Shown here: piece after piece, positions 27,256-36,859 of the stretch
Layout: each line of letters begins with the position of its first letter
Numbering within the stretch: the stretch's first letter is position 1
From: JBAYOE01 sp050950065
GTDB lineage: Bacteria; Spirochaetota; Spirochaetia; Sphaerochaetales; Sphaerochaetaceae
Direction: 5' to 3'
Assembly: GCA_050950065.1 (NCBI GenBank)
Contig: JBMNGX010000003.1
Location: forward strand, 124,001 to 188,000
Length of the DNA: 64,000 bases
The notes under the pieces: generated by a model
Databases searched by the model: none
What the model saw: only the letters and a program-made list of their open reading frames with translations
Told to the model about the DNA's origin: nothing
Translations under genes and position numbers: made by a program

Positions 27256-28864
27256 ATGAAATTACCATTTAAAAAGAGAGCAGTAGTAAAAGCAACAAAT
27301 GAATTTAACCAAGAGATAGTTGGTAATAGCCTCACTAAAGATGCGTGGAGACGCCTTAAGAAAAACAAGATGGCTGTTATCAGTGTGGGTATTGTAGCCA
27401 TTTATATCTTATTAGCCATAACTGCCCCAATTTTACCAATTTACCCTTATGATGAGATTATAATTGACCATCAACACTTACCCCCCTCTTTAACAAAAAC
27501 TTCAGGACAGCTTTTAGTTGAAAAGAGGATGGCCGATTTATATACCCAAGCTTGGCGCCAAGGAAGAATGGCAGTAACAGAAGAGGTAGAGGACCAGCTT
27601 TGGACTTGGATTGATGCGAATGAAGTTACTAAAGTTTGGGACTATATGTATAAGTATGGTACTGAGCAAGTTGAAAATGGTAATTATCAATTTAGCTCTA
27701 GCGAACAAAGAAGTGTCGATAATTTAAACAATAAAATTAAAACAGAACTACAAATCACTGTTAACAAGGTTTGGAACCGCGATGATAGTGGTCATCGAGT
27801 TAATATTGCCAGCCTCCCAGCTGAAGAGCTTGTTGATCTTTATGCCTCTTTAATTGGTACAGATGTAGAGCTAGTAAAAGAGCAATACACCCGAGAGATC
27901 GAGCAACAAAAACTAAAAGTAATTCAAGGACAAAATACAGATTTAAGCTCTGAAGATTTACAACTACTGCTGGCTACTGAAATGGAGAACATGAGCACTC
28001 GTCAGTGGGACAACTTAGTTAAAAAGAATGTTATAGCTAAAGTTAGTTCCTATGTTAAAGATGTTGCCCTTAGAGACTTAGTAATTGCTGCAAGTGAAGA
28101 TTCTGTTGAGTTTCCTTTAAATAAAGAGATTTCAATTCAAGGTGGACTAACATCAAAGATTAAGGCAACAAAAATGCACGACCGACGCTACTACTTAGGT
28201 ACTGATCACCAAGGGCGAGATATGCTCAGTAGAATTATTTACGGTGGACAAGTTTCGATCGCTATTGGATTCATTGGAACAGTAACAAGTGTCTTAATTG
28301 GAGTTGTCTTAGGAGCATTGGCAGGCTACTTAGGTGGAAAAGTTGATTATATAATAATGAGGGTAGTCGATATCATGTACGGCCTTCCCTATATGTTGTT
28401 AGTTATTATTGCAATGGCAATTTTTGGGCGTAATATTTTAAACTTGTTCTTTGCCTCTAGCTATAATCAGTTGGCTAACTGTCAGTAGGATGGTTAGAGG
28501 GCAGATTATGAGTTTAAAGAACCAAGAGTTCATTGAGGCAGCCCGTTCGATGGGAGCTCCAACTTGGAGAATTATCTTTAGACACTTAGTTCCCAACTCT
28601 TTATCAGTTATCATTGTTTTTAGCACTCTGAGAATCCCCTCCTTTATTATGACCGAGTCGTTCTTATCGTTCTTAGGTTTAGGAGTTCAAGCTCCTTATG
28701 CCTCTTGGGGTTCTTTAGTTGGAGATTCAGTGAGTGGAATGACCCACTACCCTTGGAGATTATTCTTCCCAGCAATTGCGATGACACTCTTTTTGTTTGC
28801 TATGAACTTTTTAGGTGATGGGCTTAGAGATGCTTTTGACCCACAAAGTAAAAACCAGTTATAG
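27256..28864 (+). pseudogene. oppC: Oligopeptide ABC transporter permease OppC, one-base frameshift and long insert
   Basis: Two overlapping frames form one permease. The first (27256-28488) runs to RNILNLFFA and the second begins at LAIISWLTVSRMVRGQIMSLKNQEFIEAARSMG. Removing one base near 28453-28457 joins them into 535 residues. This is much longer than the usual 300: about 240 residues of charged, helix-prone sequence (roughly residues 60-300) are inserted between the first membrane segment and the transport core. The EAA loop and C terminus (GDGLRDAFDPQSK) are intact. The frameshift may be a sequence error, since the other opp genes look healthy. Confidence 0.88.
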
Positions 28865-28875
28865 GAGTTATTATT

Positions 28876-29895
28876 GTGACTAGTACAAAATCACAAGATA
28901 AACATAAAACACTACTTGAGGTTAAAAACCTTCGAACCCACTTTAAAACTGATGCAGGGGTTGTTAAAGCAGTTGATGATGTCTCTTTTACTTTAAAAGA
29001 GGGAGAGACATTGGGAATCGTTGGTGAATCTGGTAGTGGTAAGTCTGTTATGAACTTATCGATTATGAGATTGATTCAGTCTCCTCCAGGAAAAATTGTT
29101 GGAGGAGAGATAATCTATCAAGGTAAAGAGATTTTAAATCTAAAAGAGAACGATTTTAGAAAGTACAGGGGAAATGAGATTTCAATGATCTTCCAAGACC
29201 CAATGACTAGCTTAAATCCGTTCTTAAAAATCTCAACTCAGATGGTGGAAACTATAAGATTGCACCAGAAAGTCTCTTACAAAGAGGCCCTGGATAAATC
29301 AATTGAGATGTTAAAGTTAGTTGGAATTCCTGCAGCAGAGGAGAGAATTCACAACTATCCCCACCAATTCTCTGGTGGAATGCGCCAAAGGGTTATGATT
29401 GGAATGGCTCTTAGTTGTGAAGCTAAGATTTTAATCGCTGATGAACCAACAACTGCATTGGATGTAACTATTCAAGCTCAGATTCTTGAACTGATAAAAG
29501 AGATTACCCAAAAGTTAAACACAGCAGTAATTTTAATTACCCACGATTTGGGAGTTGTTGCAGGGTTGTGTGACAACGTTTGTGTTATGTATGCAGGTAA
29601 AATTGTTGAGAAGGCAAAAACAGAAGATCTATATGCACGCCCATCGCACCCCTACACCTTTGGTCTTATTGAATCGGTTCCCCGCTTAGATAAAGCTCAA
29701 GATGGAAAACTCTACTCAATTGAAGGGCAACCGCCCAACGTAATTGATCTTCCCGATTGTTGTCCCTTTCACCCCCGCTGTCCTAGGGTGATGCCGATTT
29801 GTAGAGTTCAATATCCTCCAGTTGTCGATATTGGGGAGGGTCACGAAGTAGCCTGTTGGCTTTTTACCGATGAGAAGGATACACAAGATGTCTAA
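28876..29895 (+). CDS. oppD: Oligopeptide ABC transporter ATP-binding protein OppD
   Basis: 339 residues. Walker A GESGSGKS, signature FSGGMRQRVMIGMAL, Walker B ILIADEPTTALD and switch VILITHDLG are present. The C-terminal oligopeptide-transporter extension with CPFHPRCPRVMPICR carries the cysteines of an Fe-S-like cluster known in this family. Start is GTG with AGGAG 8 nt before it. Confidence 0.95.
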   Translation: MTSTKSQDKHKTLLEVKNLRTHFKTDAGVVKAVDDVSFTLKEGETLGIVGESGSGKSVMNLSIMRLIQSPPGKIVGGEIIYQGKEILNLKENDFRKYRGNEISMIFQDPMTSLNPFLKISTQMVETIRLHQKVSYKEALDKSIEMLKLVGIPAAEERIHNYPHQFSGGMRQRVMIGMALSCEAKILIADEPTTALDVTIQAQILELIKEITQKLNTAVILITHDLGVVAGLCDNVCVMYAGKIVEKAKTEDLYARPSHPYTFGLIESVPRLDKAQDGKLYSIEGQPPNVIDLPDCCPFHPRCPRVMPICRVQYPPVVDIGEGHEVACWLFTDEKDTQDV

Positions 29896-30889
29896 AAAAC
29901 CATTATTGGAAGTTATAGATTTAAAACAACATTTCCCTATTGAAACTGGGTTTATTATAAAGAGGCAAGTTGGAGCTGTTAGGGCTGTTGATGGGATCTC
30001 TTTCACAGTTAATGAGGGGGAGACTTTAGGAATAGTTGGAGAATCAGGGTGTGGTAAATCCACTGCAGTTAGATCGATTGCCCAACTTTACAAACCAACT
30101 AGTGGTCAAGTTATCTTTGATGGAGTGGATCTAGTAAATGCCACTAAAACTCAACTTTTAGATGTGCGTAAAAACGTTCAAATGATTTTTCAAGATCCTT
30201 ATGCCTCATTAAATCCAAGAATGACTGTGCGCACTATCATTGCTGAGCCTTTACACATCTATAAAAGAAGGGGGATGTTAGACCCTTCAGTTGACTCCGA
30301 TGAGATTGAAAGAAGAGTTGAAGATTTGATGGAGCGTGTTGGTTTAAACAAAGTATTTAAAAACCGCTATCCTCACGAATTTAGTGGAGGACAACGTCAA
30401 AGAATTGGAATTGCCCGTGCTTTAGCACTTAATCCTAAAATTATATTAGCTGATGAGCCGGTGAGTGCTTTAGATGTCTCAATCCAATCTCAAATTTTAA
30501 ACTTACTTACCGATTTACAAAAAGAGTTTGGATTAACTTATCTTTTCATTGCTCACGATTTGGCAGTCATTGAGTATATAAGTACCCGCATTGCTGTTAT
30601 GTATTTAGGGAAGTTTATGGAAATCTCTAAGTCCGGTGAACTTTATAAGAATCCTTTACACCCCTACACTAAAGCTCTTTTATCAGCAGCTCCCATTCCA
30701 GATCCTGTTGTAGAAAGAAAACGCAAAAGGATAATCTTAACAGGTGATGTCCCCTCTCCAAACGTTGAACGCTTTGGGTGTTACTTTTATGATCGCTGCC
30801 CTGTAAGAATGGAAAAGTGTAAAACTAATATTCCACCAATGAAAAAGATGAGTGAAGATCACGAAGTAGCCTGTTGGCTCTACGAATAA
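29888..30889 (+). CDS. oppF: Oligopeptide ABC transporter ATP-binding protein OppF
   Basis: 333 residues. Walker A GESGCGKST, signature FSGGQRQRIGIARAL, Walker B IILADEPVSALD and the C-terminal CYFYDRCPVRMEKCK are present. The ATG at 29888 has AGAAGG 9 nt before it and overlaps oppD by 8 nt. A possible earlier start at 29870 is less likely. Confidence 0.94.
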   Translation: MSKKPLLEVIDLKQHFPIETGFIIKRQVGAVRAVDGISFTVNEGETLGIVGESGCGKSTAVRSIAQLYKPTSGQVIFDGVDLVNATKTQLLDVRKNVQMIFQDPYASLNPRMTVRTIIAEPLHIYKRRGMLDPSVDSDEIERRVEDLMERVGLNKVFKNRYPHEFSGGQRQRIGIARALALNPKIILADEPVSALDVSIQSQILNLLTDLQKEFGLTYLFIAHDLAVIEYISTRIAVMYLGKFMEISKSGELYKNPLHPYTKALLSAAPIPDPVVERKRKRIILTGDVPSPNVERFGCYFYDRCPVRMEKCKTNIPPMKKMSEDHEVACWLYE

Positions 30890-31407
30890 TCACCATACAA
30901 CTTTTTATTCATCAGCTCAGCAATTAGCTGGGCTGATTTTTCTGTCATCCCACTGCTAGTGCGCTTACCAATTATTTCGATATCTTTTTTTGTGTTGTCA
31001 TGAAAGTTGATTGAAAAAACAACCATCTTTCTATTGCCCCTTTTAAATCTGGCAGGGGCTAAAGCGGCAGATTCAAAACCTTTAATAAAATGACTTAATT
31101 CAAAACTCTCAATATCATCACTATTAAATCTCTCTTTTCTGTTGATAAAAAACCAACCTATTGTGTATTCAACTATTTTACTATTTGGGTCAAAAAGCCA
31201 TCTTTCTTGATACCCAAAGCCAAATAATCCCAATAAAAACAAAACAGCAGGAACAATAAAGCTTAAGGTAATAGTTGTACTTTTAACTTCAAACAGAAAG
31301 CCAACAACCAACAGCAAAGAGAACACTAGGTATAAAAGACGATGGGCAAAGTTAAACTGATAAAGAGCGCTCCCATCTTTTCTTTTGATTAACCCCATTT
31401 TCACCAT
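30880..31407 (-). CDS. Membrane protein with a PH-like C-terminal half, unknown function
   Basis: 175 residues from the ATG at 31407; an upstream TTG at 31458 would give 192. Two membrane segments (about 22-40 and 46-64) are followed by a soluble beta-rich part (RWLFDPNSKIVEYTIGWFFINRKERFNSDDIESFEL) resembling bacterial PH-like membrane proteins. TATTAT lies 6 nt before the chosen ATG. It sits on the opposite strand between oppF and oppA, overlapping the end of oppF. No function can be assigned. Confidence 0.6.
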   Translation of the reverse strand: MVKMGLIKRKDGSALYQFNFAHRLLYLVFSLLLVVGFLFEVKSTTITLSFIVPAVLFLLGLFGFGYQERWLFDPNSKIVEYTIGWFFINRKERFNSDDIESFELSHFIKGFESAALAPARFKRGNRKMVVFSINFHDNTKKDIEIIGKRTSSGMTEKSAQLIAELMNKKLYGDYS

Positions 31408-31547
31408 AACTAAATAATAAATTGAGTATTGGTAAAAGGCTACCGCTAAAATGGCCAATTCTTATCAATAAAATTTAAAAACTTGATTATTACAATTAGT
31501 TAATGTAATCTATAGTGAACGCATTTTTATCTTAAGGAGATATTGAT

Positions 31548-33215
31548 ATGAAAAAAGTATTTTCAATTGCTTTAATCATTCTCCTTGTCGGTGCCTTATT
31601 TGTTTCCTGTGGAAAGAAAGAAGAGGCCGCCAAGGTTGCGCCCGCTGTTACAGAAACACCTGTAGCAAAAGTTGAAGCTCCTAAAGCAACTCCTACTCCA
31701 GCAGCTCCCGTAGTTGATGATGTAGATAAGGTTGTATTTAGAATTTCTAACGGCGCTGAGCCCGAGAGCCTTGATCCTCATCAAATACAAGGTGTTCCTG
31801 AGCACCGCATTTATGAGACAATCTTCGAGGGCTTGATTGTTTACGATCCTGTTACAGCCGATGGTATCCCTGGCTTAGCAGAGAGTTGGACAGTTAGCGA
31901 TGATGGCTACCAATACACATTCAAACTTCGTGATGCAGTTTGGAGTGATGGTGTAAAAATCACAGCTCAAACAGTTGTTGATTCATGGCTACGCGGATTA
32001 AATCCAGAAACTGCAAGTCCCTATTCTTGGTTCCCTGCAATGTTCTTAGCAGGTGCTGAAGATTATGCAGAGGGCTTAGCCGGTAAAGAAGCAGTTGGAA
32101 TTAGAGCTTTAGATGATAAGACTTTCCAAATGGATTTAGTTGGACCACTTCCCTACGCAGTTGGCGCTTTAGCTCACTACTCATTTGCAGTAGTTCCAAT
32201 GCACGCCATTGAAAAGTATGGTAAAGATTGGATCTTACCAGAAAACTTTGTAGGAAACGGACCATACGTTCTTAAAGAGTGGAGTCCCCAAACACGTATC
32301 GTCGCTGTTAAAAACGACAAATACTGGGACGCTGACAATGTAAAACTTGACGAAGTTGTTTTCTTCCCAATTGATGATAACAACACAGCTTACAACATGT
32401 ACCTAAACGGTGAGATTGACTGGTTAACAAACATACCACTTGATCAACTCGACGCTGCATCCCTCAGAAGGGATTATCATAGAGCCCCACAATTGGCCAC
32501 ATACTACTATGTGTTCCAAACTGAAAAGGCTCCATTTGATGATGCAAGAGTTAGAAAAGCTCTCTCTATGAGCTTCAGCCGCCAAGACTTAGTTGACCGC
32601 GTCGTTCGTGGTGGACAAATCCCAGCATGGGGTATTGTTCCTGAGATGGCTGGTTATGCTTCACTTGGAGAACCTGTTGAAGATGTTGTAGCAGCTCGCA
32701 GACTCTTAGCTGAAGCTGGCTATCCAAATGGAGTTGGGTTCCCAAGAACTTCAATTCTTTATAATACAGACAGTAACCACAAAGCTATTGCTGAGTACCT
32801 ACAACAAGAGTGGAAAAAGAACCTCAACATCAACGTTGAGCTTGAGAACCAAGAGTGGGCAACCTATCTTTCCAGCAGAAACACAGGTGATTTCCAAATC
32901 GCCAGAGCTGGATGGGTTGGAGACTACCAAGATCCAAACACATTCTTAGACATGTTTGTCACCGGAACAGAGATGAACGGTGGTAAATACTCTAACGCTG
33001 TTTACGATGCACTTATTAAAGAAGCTGCTACATTAAGTGGCAACGATAGAATGGAAGTCTTAATGACTGCTGAAGACATTATGATCAACCAAGACCAAGC
33101 TCTTATGAACATCTACTACTACACAACAAATAACTTAGTAGATACTTCAGTTTGGGGCGGATGGCATGCCAACACAATGGATTACCACCCAACCAAAAAC
33201 ATCTATCGCAAATAG
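31548..33215 (+). CDS. oppA: Oligopeptide-binding lipoprotein OppA
   Basis: 555 residues. Lipoprotein signal peptide with lipobox FVSC (Cys22), an Ala/Pro-rich linker, then the family 5 solute-binding fold: EPESLDPHQIQGVPEHRIYETIFEGL, GLAESWTVSDDGYQYTFKLRDAVWSDG and WVGDYQDPNTFLDMF. It delivers peptides to OppBCDF. AAGGAG lies before the ATG. It is separated from oppBCDF by an inverted gene, has its own start region (TATAGT at 31511-31516) and its own terminator. Confidence 0.94.
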   Translation: MKKVFSIALIILLVGALFVSCGKKEEAAKVAPAVTETPVAKVEAPKATPTPAAPVVDDVDKVVFRISNGAEPESLDPHQIQGVPEHRIYETIFEGLIVYDPVTADGIPGLAESWTVSDDGYQYTFKLRDAVWSDGVKITAQTVVDSWLRGLNPETASPYSWFPAMFLAGAEDYAEGLAGKEAVGIRALDDKTFQMDLVGPLPYAVGALAHYSFAVVPMHAIEKYGKDWILPENFVGNGPYVLKEWSPQTRIVAVKNDKYWDADNVKLDEVVFFPIDDNNTAYNMYLNGEIDWLTNIPLDQLDAASLRRDYHRAPQLATYYYVFQTEKAPFDDARVRKALSMSFSRQDLVDRVVRGGQIPAWGIVPEMAGYASLGEPVEDVVAARRLLAEAGYPNGVGFPRTSILYNTDSNHKAIAEYLQQEWKKNLNINVELENQEWATYLSSRNTGDFQIARAGWVGDYQDPNTFLDMFVTGTEMNGGKYSNAVYDALIKEAATLSGNDRMEVLMTAEDIMINQDQALMNIYYYTTNNLVDTSVWGGWHANTMDYHPTKNIYRK

Positions 33216-33235
33216 TTTTAAAATTTGCTAAATTT

Positions 33236-33267
33236 GCTCCCAGTTTTTACTGGGAGCTTTTTTTGCC
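33236..33267 (+). terminator. Terminator after oppA
   Basis: GCTCCCAGT (33236-33244), TTTT loop, ACTGGGAGC (33249-33257), followed by seven T. Confidence 0.9.
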
Positions 33268-33273
33268 CTTCCG

Positions 33274-33302
33274 TTGCATCACATCTTTAAAAACGATATT
33301 AT
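33274..33302 (+). promoter_or_regulatory. Promoter for aroA-ltaE-malY (leaderless)
   Basis: TTGCAT (33274-33279), 17-nt spacer, TATTAT (33297-33302), then only 7 nt to the aroA ATG, so transcription should begin at or next to the start codon. Confidence 0.65.
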
Positions 33303-33309
33303 CGCCACT

Positions 33310-34578
33310 ATGGATATTAAGCTAAAACCTTCACAAGTTAATGGTCAAATCACCATCAGTGGCTCTAAAAGTCAAACTATAAGAGCTCTACTAGTGGCTA
33401 CTTTTGCCTCAGGGGTTTCAACTATTAACAATCCTCTTTTCTCACTAGATACAGAGGCTTGTATCTCATTGTGTAAAGCTTTTGGCTCTAAGATAGATAT
33501 CTTTACAAACAAAATAGTAGTAAAACCTCCTAATGAGTTTGCACCTGAAGTTTATGCAGATTGTCTAAATTCAGGAACTACTATGTATTTAGCTGCAACT
33601 TTGGCAGCAACTATTAACTCTTCTGTCACTTTCACTGGTGATAACCAATTAGTTAAAAGACCAGTTGGTGAACTACTAAATGCTTTAAAAACATTAGGGT
33701 GCAAAGTTGAGTATCTAAAAAAAGAAAATTACCCCCCCTTTAAACTAACTGGCCCAATTAAAGGAGGGGATGTTACTTTAGCTAGTCCCACTAGCCAATA
33801 CCTCTCCTCTTTGTTACTAGGACTCCCTTTAGCTGAAGGTTCCAGTGTTGTTAATCTAACTTTGCTAAATGAAAAACCTTATGTAAAAATGAGTGAAAGC
33901 TGGTTAGATTTACAAAACATAAACTATTCTCGAACCGATGAGATGGATAAATACCTTATAGAAGGCTCTCAATCTTACAGTGGTTTTGAAGCAACTATCA
34001 GTGGTGATTACTCTAGTGCCTCTTTTTTCTTTGCAGCTGCTGCTGTAGCTAAAGGGAGTGTCACGGTTAACAACTTAGATCGTTACGATGCCCAAGGTGA
34101 TAAAGAGATTTTAAATATCTTAAGTGAAATGGGGTGTAACATTCAGTGGACTAACACCAATAGTGTCACAGTGAGTTCTCCAAAAGGACCTTTAAAAGCA
34201 GGAAAATTTGATTTAAATGCAATTCCTGACACTTTACCAATTTTAGCTGTCACTGCCTGCTATGCAAAGGGTAAAACAATTTTGTACAATGTCGCTCAAG
34301 CTCGAATTAAAGAGACAGATCGCATTAAAGTTATGCACGACAATTTAAAAGTTTTGGGAGCCAGTGTTAAAGAGGGCCCCGACTATTTAGAGATAGATGG
34401 AGATGGTTCTCTTAATGGGGGAATCGTCAGTGGCTACGACGATCACAGAATTATTATGGCGATGGCTATCGCTTCGTTAAACTCTGATAAAGAGATTACG
34501 ATAAAAGGTATTGATGCTGTGAATGTAACCTTTCCAACATTCTTTTCTCAACTTGAACAAATTAGCGTCCCTAACTAG
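33310..34578 (+). CDS. aroA: 3-phosphoshikimate 1-carboxyvinyltransferase (EPSP synthase)
   Basis: 422 residues. It joins shikimate-3-phosphate and phosphoenolpyruvate in aromatic amino acid synthesis. ISGSKSQTIRALLVATFASG, LNSGTTMYLAATLAA and ARIKETDRIKVM are present. The usual GNAGTAMR loop reads NSGTTMY, a divergent form whose meaning for substrate or inhibitor binding I cannot tell. Start at 33310, 7 nt after a -10 box. First of three genes with a threonine aldolase and a MalY-type lyase. Confidence 0.9.
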   Translation: MDIKLKPSQVNGQITISGSKSQTIRALLVATFASGVSTINNPLFSLDTEACISLCKAFGSKIDIFTNKIVVKPPNEFAPEVYADCLNSGTTMYLAATLAATINSSVTFTGDNQLVKRPVGELLNALKTLGCKVEYLKKENYPPFKLTGPIKGGDVTLASPTSQYLSSLLLGLPLAEGSSVVNLTLLNEKPYVKMSESWLDLQNINYSRTDEMDKYLIEGSQSYSGFEATISGDYSSASFFFAAAAVAKGSVTVNNLDRYDAQGDKEILNILSEMGCNIQWTNTNSVTVSSPKGPLKAGKFDLNAIPDTLPILAVTACYAKGKTILYNVAQARIKETDRIKVMHDNLKVLGASVKEGPDYLEIDGDGSLNGGIVSGYDDHRIIMAMAIASLNSDKEITIKGIDAVNVTFPTFFSQLEQISVPN

Positions 34579-34589
34579 GAGGAAAAGAG

Positions 34590-35612
34590 ATGAAAATATA
34601 TGATTTACGCAGCGATACAATTACCAAACCATCAAAGGGGATGCGTAAAGCAATCGCTGATGCAGAAGTGGGAGATGATGTCTTCTTTGAGGATCCTTCA
34701 GTAAACCGGCTAGAGGCGATGGGTGCAGAGATGGTGGGCAAAGAAGCTGCCCTCTTTGTTCCCACTGGCTCAATGGGAAACTTAATCCCTTTGTATATCA
34801 ACGGCGGTAGAGGCTCTGAAGTATTGACTCATAAAGATTCTCACATCCTCCATTTAGAAGTTGGTTCCATTAGCGCTATTGCTGGAGTTCTTCCAATAAG
34901 TATCGACACCCCTAGAGGAATTTTAACTAGGGATTCTTTAAAACCTCACATTCGTAAGGCCGCTTACGATTTATCACCTACGACGATGATTGAAGTGGAA
35001 AATACCATTGCTGGAATTTGTTACCCCCTTGAAAATCTTAAAGAGATAAAAGCATTAGCTGAACAAAACAACATCAAAGTTCATATCGATGGTGCTAGAA
35101 TATTTAATGCTTCAGTTGCTACTAATACACCTGCAAGTGTTTTGGCCTCTTATGGGGATACTATCACCTTCTGCCTCTCTAAAGGATTGGGTGCTCCTGT
35201 TGGTTCACTTCTATGTGGGACAAAAGAGTTTATCTACAAAGCACGAACAGTGCGCAAGATGTTAGGTAGTGGAATGAGGCAAGCTGGGATATTAGCAGCA
35301 GCTGGCCTTTATGCCCTTGAAAACAACATTGAAAGGTTAAGCGATGATCATACAAATGCAAAAATTATCGCAGATGCTTTAAAAGAAAAAGAGTGGGCCA
35401 CTTTTAATTACGATGATGTTGAAACTAACATGATTTTCTTATCGGTAGAGAATGTGGATGCCGAGAGAGTTGTTGAAGTATTTGCTCAAAAGGGAGTTTT
35501 AACACTTTCAAACAACGACCAAGTGAGATTAGTAACAAACTTAGATCTCTCTAATGAGGATGCTAAAGAGGTTGCCACTATTTTATCATCAATTGAGAAA
35601 GAGGATTTTTAA
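34590..35612 (+). CDS. ltaE: Low-specificity L-threonine aldolase
   Basis: 340 residues, a fold type I PLP enzyme that cleaves threonine or allo-threonine to glycine and acetaldehyde. YDLRSDTITKPSKGMRKA, GDDVFFEDPSVNRLE, the Asp of HIDGARIFNA and the PLP Lys in FCLSKGLGAPVGS are diagnostic. AGGAGG precedes the ATG, 11 nt after aroA. Confidence 0.93.
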   Translation: MKIYDLRSDTITKPSKGMRKAIADAEVGDDVFFEDPSVNRLEAMGAEMVGKEAALFVPTGSMGNLIPLYINGGRGSEVLTHKDSHILHLEVGSISAIAGVLPISIDTPRGILTRDSLKPHIRKAAYDLSPTTMIEVENTIAGICYPLENLKEIKALAEQNNIKVHIDGARIFNASVATNTPASVLASYGDTITFCLSKGLGAPVGSLLCGTKEFIYKARTVRKMLGSGMRQAGILAAAGLYALENNIERLSDDHTNAKIIADALKEKEWATFNYDDVETNMIFLSVENVDAERVVEVFAQKGVLTLSNNDQVRLVTNLDLSNEDAKEVATILSSIEKEDF

Positions 35613-35614
35613 AA

Positions 35615-36859
35615 ATGTCTTTTGATCCAAGTTCATCATATGTAAATAGAGTTGGAACTCCTTCAGTCAAATGGGACAAAGGGGCAATAAAATCTATTTG
35701 TAACAACAGCGAAGCTCTCCCATTTTGGGTTGCAGATATGGATTTTAAATCTCCTCTATCTGTTATAAATGAGCTAACAAAAGCTGCTGAACATGGTGTA
35801 TTTGGATACCCCTCTTTTAAAAATATTAAAAGTAGTTTTATTAAATGGGCCTCTTATCGCCACAATTGGAAAGTTGATTCATCTTTACTTCTCCCATTTT
35901 CTGGAATGTTGAGCTCTATTGCTACCCTCATTGAACTCTATTCTAAAGAGGGAGATAAGATAATTTTACCAATGCCCGCTTATAAACCATTTGTTAGAAT
36001 TATCACTTTATTAAATAGAGAAGTCGCCTCTTGGCCAATGGTTTTTGAAAATGGGCAATTCCAACTCGATTTTGAAAAATTTGATGAGTTAGTTAAATCA
36101 ACTAACTCCCCAATTTTACTATTTTGCTCTCCTCACAACCCCACTGGAAGGGTCTTCAGTGAAGATGAGTTAAATAAAGTTGCCCAAATTAGTAGCAAAC
36201 ATAAAATAGTTGTCCTTAGTGATGAGATTCATAGCGATTTAACTTACCCCAATCACACTCACATCCCTTTTGATATAGTTGCTAAAAAGTACAACTTAGA
36301 GTGTGCTACTTGTATAAGCCCTTCAAAAACATTCAACATTGCTGGAGAGCACTTTTCTTATGTGGTCTCCTGTTCATCTGAAATGCATAATACCCTTTCA
36401 TCAAGACAGAGCGCTTTAGGACTAAACCCCTCCCTTTTAGGAACTACTTTAGCTTTAGCTGCTTACGATGGGGGCAAAAAGTGGTTAGAAGATTTATTAA
36501 TCTATTTAGAAAAAGAGTCTAACTCTATTAAAAATGCTTTTGAACATAGTGGTACTGGCTTAAAGTTTATCCTCCCAGAAGCCTCTTTTATTGGCCTAAT
36601 AGATTGCTCTTCTATTTATGATAAAGTTGTCCTTGATTCTAAAAACAACCCCTTTTTATATGATGAAAGCATTAGCCCTGAAGGGGGATTGTTATCCCGT
36701 TTCTTTGGGCAAAGGGCATCCATTGCAATGAACGATGGCTCTTGGTTTGGAGATAATTATAAAACATATGTTAGATTAAATTTTGCAACCAACAAAGAGA
36801 GTATAGATTTAGCAATTAAATCAATTATTAAAGCAGCTACAGATCTCTTAAATAAATAA
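35615..36859 (+). CDS. MalY/PatB-type cystathionine beta-lyase or aminotransferase
   Basis: 414 residues, a fold type I PLP enzyme. FWVADMDFKSPLSVINEL is the MalY/PatB N-terminal signature, followed by SPHNPTGRVFSEDEL, LSDEIHSDL and PLP Lys in SPSKTFNIAGEH. Members cleave cystathionine or cysteine to a thiol, pyruvate and ammonia. It follows ltaE by 2 nt and overlaps the end of the convergent addA by 23 nt. Confidence 0.88.
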   Translation: MSFDPSSSYVNRVGTPSVKWDKGAIKSICNNSEALPFWVADMDFKSPLSVINELTKAAEHGVFGYPSFKNIKSSFIKWASYRHNWKVDSSLLLPFSGMLSSIATLIELYSKEGDKIILPMPAYKPFVRIITLLNREVASWPMVFENGQFQLDFEKFDELVKSTNSPILLFCSPHNPTGRVFSEDELNKVAQISSKHKIVVLSDEIHSDLTYPNHTHIPFDIVAKKYNLECATCISPSKTFNIAGEHFSYVVSCSSEMHNTLSSRQSALGLNPSLLGTTLALAAYDGGKKWLEDLLIYLEKESNSIKNAFEHSGTGLKFILPEASFIGLIDCSSIYDKVVLDSKNNPFLYDESISPEGGLLSRFFGQRASIAMNDGSWFGDNYKTYVRLNFATNKESIDLAIKSIIKAATDLLNK

